Assembly (NCBI GenBank): GCA_028690555.1
Contig: JAQVBA010000001.1
Coordinates: forward strand, 1 to 43,618
Origin: Acholeplasmataceae bacterium
GTDB taxonomy: Bacteria > Bacillota_I > Bacilli_A > Acholeplasmatales > Acholeplasmataceae
DNA: 43,618 nucleotides
Reading direction: 5' to 3'
Made by a program: the position numbers and the translations under genes. The notes under the pieces were generated by a model, which had not been told where the DNA came from, did not search any database, and was given only the letters and a program-made list of their open reading frames with translations. This document shows, in pieces, positions 31,417-42,289 of this stretch. The first letter of the stretch is position 1; each line of letters begins with the position of its first letter.

Positions 31417-33330
31417 ATGAACCAAAATCCAAAGAAACCAATTAAACAACCCATGAAAAGAAAACCCGATTACTTAATTATGTTGTTTACACTAGTAATT
31501 GTGATTGGTGTATTTCTCTTTTTACGTGACGCATTATCTGGACAAGTTCAAGAATTGACTTTCTCAGAAGTTGAAAATGCTGCACAAGCTCAACACATTG
31601 AAGCGATTGAATACACTTTAATTGGTGGAGATAACTTCGATTTAGTTAAAATTAATGGTAAAATCTATGATCAACATAAAGCATTATATGGCGGTGTCGT
31701 TTTATTTGAATCTGTCATGCGAATTGATCAAGCAGAAACCTTATTAATTACCGTAGAAAATTATGGTGGATCCACCAATATTGTTCCAAAATCAGGTGTG
31801 ACTTTATGGACGGTTTTACTGAATCTAGTCCCCATGATTTTAATACTTGTTGTATTATTTATTATTTTTAGAAACGCAAACAGTCAAAATAGCAAAGCTT
31901 TCGATTTTGCGAAAAACCGTGCAAAATTAAATCGTGAAAAATCAATCACATTTAAAGACGTTGCAGGTGCAGATGAAGAAAAACAAGAAATGGCTGAACT
32001 CATCGATTTCTTAAAGACACCTAAAAAATATGTCGATATGGGTGCACGTATCCCTAAAGGTGTACTTCTAGTGGGTTCACCTGGAACAGGTAAAACCTTA
32101 CTAGCAAGAGCTGTCGCGGGTGAAGCAAATGTCCCCTTCTTCTCGATTTCAGGTTCTGATTTCGTAGAAATGTTTGTGGGTGTCGGTGCATCACGTGTGA
32201 GAGACTTATTTAAAGTTGCTAAAGAAAATTCACCTTGTATCATCTTTATTGATGAAATTGATGCTGTTGGACGTCAACGTGGTGCTGGACTAGGTGGTGG
32301 TCACGATGAACGTGAACAAACATTGAACCAATTACTCGTTGAAATGGACGGATTTTCTACAAATATGGGAATCATTATTATTGCTGCTACGAATCGACCA
32401 GACGTTTTAGATCCTGCATTATTACGCCCAGGACGTTTTGACCGTCAAATTACGATTAATCTTCCAGATGTACGTGGCCGTGAAGAAATTCTAAAGGTGC
32501 ATGCACGTAATAAAAAATTAGATCCAAAAATCAAACTTAATGAATTTGCAAACCGCATCCCTGGATTCAGTGGTGCAGATATTGAAAACTTATTAAATGA
32601 AGCTGCGCTTCTAGCTGCACGTGATAATCGGACCATGATTTCTGAGCAAGATATGGATGAAGCGATTGACCGTGTCATGATGGGGCCAGCAAAAAAGAGT
32701 CGTAAATATTCAGTTTCTGAAAAAAATATTGTGGCTTATCATGAAGCAGGACATGCCGTTATCGGGATCAAACTTGAAGATGCTAATGTGGTTCAAAAAG
32801 TAACCATTATTCCTCGTGGTACTGCAGGTGGTTATAACTTAATGGTTCCCTTAGAAGAAAAATTCTTAGAAACTAAAAAATCACTCATCGCTCGTATTAC
32901 TTCTTATCTTGGTGGACGTGTTGCTGAAGAAATTGTTTTTGAAACAGTGACAACAGGTGCATACAACGACTTCCAAATTGCAACCCGTATCGCGCGTTCC
33001 ATGGTTACTGAATACGGAATGAGCGACTTAGGACCGATTCAATATGAAAGTTCTGGAGGCAACGTGTTCTTAGGAAGAGATTATTTTAAAGAAAAGAATT
33101 TCTCAGACCAAGTTGCACATGAAATTGATAAAGAAGTCAGACACATTATTACGACATGTTTCGATAAAGCAAGACATATCATCACTGAAAACCGCGATCT
33201 ATTAGACTTGATTGCTAAATATTTGGTTGAAGTTGAAACATTGACTAAAGCTGATATTGATGAAATCGTTGAAACTAAGAAACTTTCATGGTGGGAAGAA
33301 AAAAAGGCTGAAGATACCAATGAGGCTTGA
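31417..33330 (+). CDS. ftsH: ATP-dependent zinc metalloprotease FtsH
   Basis: [24 protein letters not shown]; two N-terminal TM segments. Confidence 0.97.
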   Translation: MNQNPKKPIKQPMKRKPDYLIMLFTLVIVIGVFLFLRDALSGQVQELTFSEVENAAQAQHIEAIEYTLIGGDNFDLVKINGKIYDQHKALYGGVVLFESVMRIDQAETLLITVENYGGSTNIVPKSGVTLWTVLLNLVPMILILVVLFIIFRNANSQNSKAFDFAKNRAKLNREKSITFKDVAGADEEKQEMAELIDFLKTPKKYVDMGARIPKGVLLVGSPGTGKTLLARAVAGEANVPFFSISGSDFVEMFVGVGASRVRDLFKVAKENSPCIIFIDEIDAVGRQRGAGLGGGHDEREQTLNQLLVEMDGFSTNMGIIIIAATNRPDVLDPALLRPGRFDRQITINLPDVRGREEILKVHARNKKLDPKIKLNEFANRIPGFSGADIENLLNEAALLAARDNRTMISEQDMDEAIDRVMMGPAKKSRKYSVSEKNIVAYHEAGHAVIGIKLEDANVVQKVTIIPRGTAGGYNLMVPLEEKFLETKKSLIARITSYLGGRVAEEIVFETVTTGAYNDFQIATRIARSMVTEYGMSDLGPIQYESSGGNVFLGRDYFKEKNFSDQVAHEIDKEVRHIITTCFDKARHIITENRDLLDLIAKYLVEVETLTKADIDEIVETKKLSWWEEKKAEDTNEA

Positions 33331-33565
33331 TAAATATTTAAAAGTATCACGCATTATTAAACGACGGACTATTGCCAAAGAAGCTGCAGTTAAAGAAAAA
33401 GTTTTAATTAATGATAAACTTGCAAAACCTTCTTCTGAAGTAAAAATTGGCGATTTACTCACCTTACATTTAGGATTAAAAATCATTACAGTTAAAGTCA
33501 TTGCACTTGAACCTAAAAAAGATGAATTCATGTATGAACTCATCAAAGAAGAAAAACGGCCATAA
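33320..33565 (+). CDS. S4-domain RNA-binding protein (RqcP/YabO-like)
   Basis: [22 protein letters not shown]; true start at 33320 overlaps the ftsH end; the track's upstream start lies inside ftsH. Confidence 0.88.
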   Translation: MRLDKYLKVSRIIKRRTIAKEAAVKEKVLINDKLAKPSSEVKIGDLLTLHLGLKIITVKVIALEPKKDEFMYELIKEEKRP

Positions 33566-33586
33566 CATTTGATTATGGCCTTTATT
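33558..33586 (+). terminator. Stem-loop terminator overlapping the rqcP-like stop codon and the lysS promoter
   Basis: GGCCATAA-catttga-TTATGGCC-TTTATT. Confidence 0.65.
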
Positions 33587-33596
33587 ATGATATAAT
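33569..33596 (+). promoter_or_regulatory. Candidate lysS promoter (TTGATT-16-TATAAT)
   Basis: -35 33569-33574 in the hairpin loop/stem, -10 33591-33596. Confidence 0.55.
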
Positions 33597-33619
33597 ATTT
33601 TGGATTAGGAGGATTAATT

Positions 33620-35104
33620 ATGTTTCCAGATGACTTAAAAGAACAAGAGATTGTCAGACGTGAAAAAGCTGAAGAATTAAAATCACGTGGTGTCGAACCT
33701 TTTGGACAAAAATATATACGTACACACCTTTCAAAAGATGTCCATGAAAATTATGGTGCTTTTGACCACGACCAGTTAGAAGAAATGAAACCTAAAGTGT
33801 CTATTGCTGGTAGAATCATGTTAAAAAGACGTCAAGGTAAGGCAGGATTCATTAACGTACAAGATCGTGATGGTCAAATTCAAGTCTATGTAAGACAAGA
33901 TCACATTGGCGAAGAATCTTATGAAATTTTTAAACTTTCAGACTTAGGAGATATTATCGGTATTGAAGGTACTGTTTTTCGTACGAAAACCGGTGAATTG
34001 ACCATTAAAGCAGAAGTTTATACACATTTATCGAAGGCATTACGCCCTTTACCTGACAAATTTCATGGTTTACAAGATAAAGAGGAAGCTAGACGCCGGA
34101 GATATGTGGATTTAATCGTTAATGATGAAGCTAGACGAGTTGCATTTATGCGTCCTAAAATCATTCGTGCCATTCAAAAATTCTTTGATGGGGAAGGATT
34201 CGTTGAAGTTGAAACACCTGTTCTCCACTCCATTTTAGGAGGTGCTGCTGCACGTCCATTTGTCACGCATCATAATGCATTAGATATGGACTTTTATTTA
34301 AGAATTGCTACTGAACTTCCATTGAAACGCCTTATTGTTGGTGGAATGGAACGTGTCTATGAAATTGGCAGACTCTTTAGAAATGAAGGCATGGATGCGA
34401 AACACAATCCTGAATTCACAACGATTGAAGCTTATCAAGCATATGGTGACATGGAAGATATGATGGATTTAGTCGAATCTTGTCTCTCTACTGTAACCTA
34501 TGAAACCTTAGGTACTTATGATGTTTCTTATAATGATGAAGTCATTCACATGCAACGTCCATGGAAAAGATGGCATATGGTTGACGCAATTAAAGAAATT
34601 TCAGGTGTTGATTTCTGGCAAGAAATGACACTTGAAGAAGCAAGAGTATTAGCAAATAAACATGAAATTCATGTAGAAAAACATTTCGCGATTGGTCATA
34701 TCATCGAAGCTTTCTTTGAACATTATGTTGAAGATAAGATTATTCAACCTACGATGGTATATGGTCATCCAATTGAAATCAGTCCACTCGCAAAGAAAAA
34801 TGCAAAAGATCCTCGATTCACTGATCGTTTTGAATTATTTATTATGCGCAGTGAATATGCTAACGCCTTCTCTGAATTAAATGATCCAATCGATCAAAGA
34901 GAACGCTTTGAAAATCAATTAAAAGAAAAGGCTCTTGGTAATGAAGAAGCCTCTGAAATGGATATTGATTTTGTGGAATCTTTAGAATATGGTATGCCAC
35001 CAACGGGTGGTCTTGGCATTGGTATTGATCGCTTTGTGATGTTACTTACCAATACACCAAACATTCGTGATGTTATATTATTCCCTCATTTAAAGCATCG
35101 TTAA
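33620..35104 (+). CDS. lysS: Lysyl-tRNA synthetase, class II
   Basis: [73 protein letters not shown]. Confidence 0.96.
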   Translation: MFPDDLKEQEIVRREKAEELKSRGVEPFGQKYIRTHLSKDVHENYGAFDHDQLEEMKPKVSIAGRIMLKRRQGKAGFINVQDRDGQIQVYVRQDHIGEESYEIFKLSDLGDIIGIEGTVFRTKTGELTIKAEVYTHLSKALRPLPDKFHGLQDKEEARRRRYVDLIVNDEARRVAFMRPKIIRAIQKFFDGEGFVEVETPVLHSILGGAAARPFVTHHNALDMDFYLRIATELPLKRLIVGGMERVYEIGRLFRNEGMDAKHNPEFTTIEAYQAYGDMEDMMDLVESCLSTVTYETLGTYDVSYNDEVIHMQRPWKRWHMVDAIKEISGVDFWQEMTLEEARVLANKHEIHVEKHFAIGHIIEAFFEHYVEDKIIQPTMVYGHPIEISPLAKKNAKDPRFTDRFELFIMRSEYANAFSELNDPIDQRERFENQLKEKALGNEEASEMDIDFVESLEYGMPPTGGLGIGIDRFVMLLTNTPNIRDVILFPHLKHR

Positions 35105-35110
35105 AAACTT

Positions 35111-35140
35111 AAAGTGACTCAAAAAAGAGTCACTTTTTTA
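35111..35140. terminator. Bidirectional terminator between lysS and aldehyde dehydrogenase
   Basis: AAAGTGACTC-aaaaaa-GAGTCACTTT-TTTA. Confidence 0.88.
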
Positions 35141-36499
35141 TTTTAAAATTTTCTTAACTAATTTCTCTTTCTTATCACTGGTTGGTAAATACCTTAATGG
35201 AACATCAATTTTTGTTGATCGATCGACAACACCTTTTTCATGGCTAAACGTAGAAAAGCTATATTTTCCATGATATTGACCCATGCCAGAGTTTCCAACA
35301 CCACCAAAAGGTAGGTTCTCATTTGCAAAATGCATCAATGTATCATTAATCGTTGCCCCACCGAAACTTAGTTCCTGAATGATTCTTTTTTTAATCTGTT
35401 TATTTTCAGTAAATAAGTATAATGCTAATGGTTTATCTTTCATCTTTAAAACACTTATGACTTCATCTAAAGATTGGTAAGCCATTATCGGTAAAATCGG
35501 GCCAAATATTTCATCTTTCATGATATCATCATCCCATGTGACATTTTCACATAGCGTTGGTGATATTTTTTGATTATCATAAGTTCCACCAAAAACGACT
35601 TTTTTCGAATCAATCAGACAAATGAGACGATCATAATGTTTTTGATGAATAATCTTTGGGTAATCTTCGCTTTTCAATGGGTCTTCACCAAAAAATTGAA
35701 AAATTGCATTTTTTAATTCACTAATAAATGCCTCTTTAAGTTCTTCTTTGATATAGATGTAGTCAGGTGCAATACACGTTTGTCCCGCATTTATGAACTT
35801 CCCATAGGCAATACGTTTCGCGATTAAAGCCATATCTTTGAGATCTTCAATAATGGCAGGACTTTTTCCGCCAAGTTCAAGTGTGACTGGCGTTAAATGT
35901 TCACTAGCTTTCTTCATGATGATTTTACCAACTGAGGGGCTTCCTGTAAAAAAGATGTAATCGAAAGGTTCATCTAAAAGTGCTTGGCTTTCTTTAACTC
36001 CACCGGTGATAACCTTAATATATTCAGGCTCAAATGTTTGATCAATCATATTTAAAATGACTTTTTCAGTATGTGGTGCAAGTTCACTCACCTTGATCAT
36101 CGCTGTATTTCCAGCAGCAATCGCACCAATTAATGGAGCAATCGCCAATTGAAAAGGATAATTCCATGGAGCAATAATTAACACTTGGCCATAAGGCTCT
36201 TGGTACAAATAACTTTTGGCCTTGAATAAAGCAATTCCGTGTTCTACCCTTTTTAATTTCATGTAAGATTTTAAATGCTTTTTCATATCTTTGATTTCTT
36301 TTTTGACAACTCCGATTTCCGTCAAATAAGCTTCAAAAGAAGATTTCCCTAAATCTTTGTATAATGCTTCGATAATTAAATTTTCATGGTTTGTTATCGC
36401 CTGGTACAATGCGTCTAACTGTTTCATACGAAACTGATAATCTTTAGTCTTTCCTTGATTAAAATAGGTGCGTTGAAGATTTAATAGTTCATGATACAT
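35138..36499 (-). CDS. NAD(P)-dependent aldehyde dehydrogenase
   Basis: APWNYPFQLAIAPLIGAIAAGN; VTLELGGKSPAII; NAGQTCIAPDYIY. Confidence 0.92.
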   Translation of the reverse strand: MYHELLNLQRTYFNQGKTKDYQFRMKQLDALYQAITNHENLIIEALYKDLGKSSFEAYLTEIGVVKKEIKDMKKHLKSYMKLKRVEHGIALFKAKSYLYQEPYGQVLIIAPWNYPFQLAIAPLIGAIAAGNTAMIKVSELAPHTEKVILNMIDQTFEPEYIKVITGGVKESQALLDEPFDYIFFTGSPSVGKIIMKKASEHLTPVTLELGGKSPAIIEDLKDMALIAKRIAYGKFINAGQTCIAPDYIYIKEELKEAFISELKNAIFQFFGEDPLKSEDYPKIIHQKHYDRLICLIDSKKVVFGGTYDNQKISPTLCENVTWDDDIMKDEIFGPILPIMAYQSLDEVISVLKMKDKPLALYLFTENKQIKKRIIQELSFGGATINDTLMHFANENLPFGGVGNSGMGQYHGKYSFSTFSHEKGVVDRSTKIDVPLRYLPTSDKKEKLVKKILK

Positions 36500-36546
36500 T
36501 GATTAGCCCTCCATCTATATTCATGATAGCACAAGATAAAAAAATT

Positions 36547-36569
36547 AAGCGCTTATTGACTAAGCGCTT
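36547..36569 (-). terminator. Terminator of the fba/orphan unit
   Basis: AAGCGCTTA-gtcaa-TAAGCGCTT then AATTTTTTT on the minus strand. Confidence 0.8.
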
Positions 36570-36575
36570 TATTCA

Positions 36576-37130
36576 TTAGAGTATGCCAAGCTCATCAGCG
36601 ATTTCTAAAAATATATCATCAATCGGAAAATATTCCACATTCAGTCTTTGAAACATTTCATAAGTCATATGATCGAGTTGATCATACATGGTTTTCGGAA
36701 CTTCACCTTTATGTTGAAGAATTTTTAATAGTTCTTCTTCAAATTGGATCAGTGAATCCATATCTTTTTGTTCATATGACTCTAATGAGATTAGTTCGTT
36801 TTGAAAATCAATGGCTGATAGTAATAAATTAACGTCTTTTGATCTTTTTTCTAAATCCTTGATGTCATTTTGATAATTTTCTTTAAGTAATTGATTGATT
36901 TGATCGAGTTGATCCAACACATAATAAAAACCTGTTTCAAAAATGTGATCTTCTTCTTCCGTGTAGTTTTTATCATCAATCAATTTGTCATATAAATAAT
37001 CTGTAACATCTAAAACATGTTTAAATCTAATGATTAAATCTGAATTTGAATCCATGAGATATTTTAATAAATCATGGTTTTCTAATTTCCAATTTGCATA
37101 CTCATGATAGACTCGTTCATCACGCATCAT
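36576..37130 (-). CDS. Hypothetical acidic alpha-helical protein
   Basis: 184-aa ORF directly downstream of fba and followed by a terminator; no recognisable motif. Confidence 0.65.
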   Translation of the reverse strand: MMRDERVYHEYANWKLENHDLLKYLMDSNSDLIIRFKHVLDVTDYLYDKLIDDKNYTEEEDHIFETGFYYVLDQLDQINQLLKENYQNDIKDLEKRSKDVNLLLSAIDFQNELISLESYEQKDMDSLIQFEEELLKILQHKGEVPKTMYDQLDHMTYEMFQRLNVEYFPIDDIFLEIADELGIL

Positions 37131-37135
37131 ATCAC

Positions 37136-38005
37136 CTAAATTGCTTTATTATCTGAACCAAACATTAAAATCTTTTCACGAATGACTTGTTTGATTGCTT
37201 CATAACCAGGGTTAAGAAGTTTTCTTGGATCGAATCCTTTACCTTCTAAATCTTTACCATCTTCAATGTATTTACGGGTTGCTGCTGCAAATGCAAGTTG
37301 CAATTCAGTATTAACATTAATTTTAGAAACTCCAAGGCTAATCGCTTTTTTAACCATATGTTCAGGAATACCAGTACCACCATGTAACACAAGTGGAATA
37401 CCATTTGTGACGCGTTGAACTTCTTCTAAAACTTCAAAGTTTAAACCTTTCCAATTGGCTGGATATTTACCATGAATATTACCAATACCTGCTGCAAACA
37501 TATCAACACCAGTTGCTGCTAAAGCTTGGCATTCTTTTGGATCAGCAATTTCGCCCATTCCAACAACACCATCTTCTTCACCACCAATAGCGCCTACTTC
37601 AGCTTCAACTGAAACGCCTTTTGCATGGCAAGCTGCAACGATTTCTTTTGTTTTTTCTAAGTTTTCAGCAAATGGATAATGTGAACCATCAAACATAATG
37701 GATGTAAATCCAGCTTCTAGTGCTTTATAAGACCCTTCATAAGTCCCATGGTCTAAGTGAACAGCAACCGGTACGGTTACATTATAAAACTTATCAAGTT
37801 CATGAATCATTGCCATGACATTACGATAACCACCCATGTATTTTGCTGCACCTTCAGATACACCAATAATGACTGGTGATTTTAATTCTTCAACTGTTGT
37901 TAAAACAGCTTTAATCCATTCTAAGTTATTAATATTGATCTGTGCGATCCCATAACCTTCTTTATGTGCTTTTAAAAGCATTTCTCTTGCGGATACGACT
38001 GACAT
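37136..38005 (-). CDS. fba: Class II fructose-bisphosphate aldolase
   Basis: VAVHLDHGTYEGSYKALEAGFTSIMFDGSHYP; LVLHGGTGIPEHMVKKAISLGVSKINVNTE. Confidence 0.95.
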   Translation of the reverse strand: MSVVSAREMLLKAHKEGYGIAQININNLEWIKAVLTTVEELKSPVIIGVSEGAAKYMGGYRNVMAMIHELDKFYNVTVPVAVHLDHGTYEGSYKALEAGFTSIMFDGSHYPFAENLEKTKEIVAACHAKGVSVEAEVGAIGGEEDGVVGMGEIADPKECQALAATGVDMFAAGIGNIHGKYPANWKGLNFEVLEEVQRVTNGIPLVLHGGTGIPEHMVKKAISLGVSKINVNTELQLAFAAATRKYIEDGKDLEGKGFDPRKLLNPGYEAIKQVIREKILMFGSDNKAI

Positions 38006-38041
38006 TTATATATTCCTCCTAATTAATTTTTCAACATTCTT

Positions 38042-38070
38042 ATTATATTACAATCCCTCGTGTTTATCAA
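38042..38070 (-). promoter_or_regulatory. Candidate fba promoter (TTGATA-17-TATAAT)
   Basis: -35 38070-38065, -10 38047-38042. Confidence 0.6.
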
Positions 38071-38093
38071 TGAATAACACACTTTCACAATAC

Positions 38094-39798
<1,705 letters not shown>

Positions 39799-39810
39799 CG
39801 ATTAATATGA

Positions 39811-40434
39811 TTAAAGTTTTTTAACATAGATTGGCATACCATTTTCAATTTCTTGATGGAAACCAATTCTTTTTAAATATTTTTCATGCTTATCATTCCC
39901 AGGTTTTGTTTTTAAAACGTCGATACCCTTTGTTTGAAAAAATGCTTTTTGTTCATTGAAAAGAAAACTAGCAATTTTAAAATCACGATATGCAGGTGTG
40001 ACATAATCAATCGAAATCATTAACATATTTGATTCAATGGTTCCAACAAGTAACCCAGCAGGCACCATATTTCTTAATACAAACACTTTGAAACTTCCTT
40101 TTGTATTCATTGAATCATCTTGATTCATGAATGCTTGAATTTCTGAATGATGAAATGATTTGAAACGTTCATAATATGCATCATTTTCCGAAGTTTCTAA
40201 AAGTTGGAAGTAATCTTTATTTCCATACATTTGAACCAAATAATAAATGTTGATGAGCACAATGCCTAAATTCATAATTGCAACCGGATAAGATTGAATT
40301 AAAAAACCATACGCTCCAAAAATAAGTGATCCAATCATATTAATCCATCTGAGTCTTTTTACTGAACTCATTAATAATGAAATTAAAACAATTAAAGACG
40401 CTACATAACCAATATATTCTAAGTATTTATCCAT
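39811..40434 (-). CDS. Fusion of an N-terminal YgjV/SemiSWEET-like membrane domain with a C-terminal GNAT-like domain
   Basis: SVKRLRWINMIGSLIFGAYGFLIQSYPVAIMNLGIVLINIYYLVQM then acetyltransferase-like FLFNEQKAFFQTKGIDVLKTKPGNDKHEKYLKRIGFHQE. Confidence 0.65.
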   Translation of the reverse strand: MDKYLEYIGYVASLIVLISLLMSSVKRLRWINMIGSLIFGAYGFLIQSYPVAIMNLGIVLINIYYLVQMYGNKDYFQLLETSENDAYYERFKSFHHSEIQAFMNQDDSMNTKGSFKVFVLRNMVPAGLLVGTIESNMLMISIDYVTPAYRDFKIASFLFNEQKAFFQTKGIDVLKTKPGNDKHEKYLKRIGFHQEIENGMPIYVKKL

Positions 40435-40470
40435 AATATTACCCCTTATTCATTCTATCAAATCATCGAT

Positions 40471-40508
40471 AAAATAAAGCGGAAAACACTTGGTTGTCCG
40501 CTTATTTT
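40471..40508 (-). terminator. Terminator of rpoE
   Basis: AAAATAAGCGGA...TCCGCTTTATTTT stem with one bulge on minus strand. Confidence 0.7.
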
Positions 40509-40511
40509 AGA

Positions 40512-41060
40512 TTATTCGTCGTACATATCTTCGTAATCGTCCATGATTTCATTATAGTCATCTTCATCATAATCATCTTTATCATATTCGATTTCGACAT
40601 CATCTTCACCATCGTCTTCATCTGTAGACTTAATGGGTAAATCAATTTCAATATAAGCTTTTTCTTCTTTGATTTCTTCGTCGACTTCAACTTCATCTTC
40701 TTCTTCGTCAACTTCAGCTTCATCTTCTTCAACTTCTTCAAGCGTATATTCAGTAAAGTCTAGATCGTCTTCTTCATCAGGTTCAATTTCTTCTGCATGC
40801 ACAAAAGCATATCCATCTTTATCCCATAACTCTAGATTTCTTTCTTTTAAATCCCATTGATCATCCCCACAATAAACAAACTTAGCGCTTTGGGTAATGT
40901 CCATGTATAGTTGTGTCAACCGGTCAACATCTTTTACATCTACACCTTTGATTTCAGCAACTTGCTTCATCAAATCTTGAATTGTGATGGGTGTAGAACT
41001 TGCTTTCAATAATTCTTCAGCAATTTCAAGCATTGCCAGTGATTTCAATTTGTCATTCAT
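40512..41060 (-). CDS. rpoE: DNA-directed RNA polymerase delta subunit
   Basis: N-terminal HARE-HTH-like domain (MLEIAEELLKASSTPITIQDLMKQVAE) and highly acidic Asp/Glu tail. Confidence 0.9.
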   Translation of the reverse strand: MNDKLKSLAMLEIAEELLKASSTPITIQDLMKQVAEIKGVDVKDVDRLTQLYMDITQSAKFVYCGDDQWDLKERNLELWDKDGYAFVHAEEIEPDEEDDLDFTEYTLEEVEEDEAEVDEEEDEVEVDEEIKEEKAYIEIDLPIKSTDEDDGEDDVEIEYDKDDYDEDDYNEIMDDYEDMYDE

Positions 41061-41121
41061 CTTATGCCTCCTAAAATCGTATCTATTGTATACTATGTTA
41101 TCTTATTTTGCAAGCATTATT

Positions 41122-41391
41122 TTATGCATATTGTGAGGCAAAAAAGACGATTGCCATGATGATGGCGATTACGATAAAGAGTTTTAGCATTTTTTTAACA
41201 AAACTGATCACACCTAAAACAATCACAATCAATAAAAAAGCTGCACCTAAAATCTTGAATAATTCAGGGATTGGTTGAACATATTGCTCATATAATCCGA
41301 TAAATAATCCATCCAGATTAAGTGTCTCTATTAAATAATCATTCACTGAGCCAAAAATATTAGTAAAGAAATTTTTAACAACATCCCACAT
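41122..41391 (-). CDS. Small membrane protein, unknown
   Basis: 89 aa, two C-terminal hydrophobic stretches; directly downstream of recR. Confidence 0.7.
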   Translation of the reverse strand: MWDVVKNFFTNIFGSVNDYLIETLNLDGLFIGLYEQYVQPIPELFKILGAAFLLIVIVLGVISFVKKMLKLFIVIAIIMAIVFFASQYA

Positions 41392-41402
41392 GGTATAGCC
41401 TC

Positions 41403-41993
41403 CTAATATGGTTTTCTATTTTCAACTGCTTTTGCAAGTGTTAATTCATCAGCATATTTTAAATCTGCACCAACCGGTAATCCATAAGCTAATCTCGTAA
41501 TATTTAAATTAGGAGATTCAAAAAGTGATTTGAGATATTTTGCAGTCATTTCACCTTCAACAGTTCCATTGGTTGCAATAATCATTTCTTTCATATCTTT
41601 TACTCGATTTTCTAAAGACTCAATATTTAAATCTTTATCTGTGATACCCCTAGAAAAATCGATTAAACCACCTAATACGTGATAAACACCTGTATAGCTT
41701 TTCATTTTCTCGAGTGCAAAAACATCTTTTGCATCAGAAACCACCATAAGCTGATCATGATCCCTCAAGGGATTAGAACAAATCTCACAAATGTCTTGAT
41801 CTGTAATCATGTGGCATACTTTACATGTCTTAATTTCTGATTTTAACTTTGCTAAATGTGCAGAAAAAGACAGAATATCTTCATCTTCTGTCGTAGTCGC
41901 TAAATAGAGCGCTAATCTTTCTGCAGTTTTTTCACCGATTCCTGGAAGTTTTTCCAAGTCTTCAATGAGTTTTTTTAGTATTTTAGGATACAT
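41403..41993 (-). CDS. recR: Recombination protein RecR
   Basis: LEKLPGIGEKTAERLALYL; C4 zinc motif; Toprim LMVVSDAKDVFALE. Confidence 0.95.
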   Translation of the reverse strand: MYPKILKKLIEDLEKLPGIGEKTAERLALYLATTTEDEDILSFSAHLAKLKSEIKTCKVCHMITDQDICEICSNPLRDHDQLMVVSDAKDVFALEKMKSYTGVYHVLGGLIDFSRGITDKDLNIESLENRVKDMKEMIIATNGTVEGEMTAKYLKSLFESPNLNITRLAYGLPVGADLKYADELTLAKAVENRKPY

Positions 41994-42283
41994 TAAAATC
42001 CGAACCCACCGAGACCACCGGAAAATTGACCCATTGTCTCTTCCTGTTCTTTATCAATTTGTTTTAAAGCATCATTTACAGCAAGTAATATAGCATCTTG
42101 AAGCATATCGATTTCATCGGTAATTTCAGGATTGATTTGTACATCAATCACTTGTCTTGTCCCCTGCATGATTACGGTGACACCACTTGCTTTTCCGAAA
42201 AACTCTTTACGTTCTAATGCTTCTTGAGCTTCCATCATTTGTTTTTGAATTTTTTTAATTTTGTTAATCATATTTGGATTCAT
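41993..42283 (-). CDS. YbaB/EbfC nucleoid-associated protein
   Basis: MNPNMINKIKKIQKQMMEAQE...GGLGGFGF, between dnaX and recR. Confidence 0.92.
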   Translation of the reverse strand: MNPNMINKIKKIQKQMMEAQEALERKEFFGKASGVTVIMQGTRQVIDVQINPEITDEIDMLQDAILLAVNDALKQIDKEQEETMGQFSGGLGGFGF

Positions 42284-42289
42284 CGTTGT

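Noticed and set aside
31884-32243. 119-aa minus-strand ORF within ftsH
   Set aside because: Antisense shadow of the conserved ftsH ATPase domain
38042-38080. Weak dyad GTGTT...AACAC around the fba -35, resembling the glnS/lysS terminator-promoter fusions
   Set aside because: Only 5 contiguous base pairs and no T-tract; not supported as a terminator
40502-40741. 79-aa Lys-rich ORF MKKLKKMKLKLTKKKM
   Set aside because: Out-of-frame reading of the GAA/GAT-rich acidic tail of rpoE; same-strand shadow ORF
40669-40860. 63-aa poly-Ser ORF and simple TCTTCT repeats
   Set aside because: Antisense of the Asp/Glu-rich rpoE tail; composition artefact, not a repeat element
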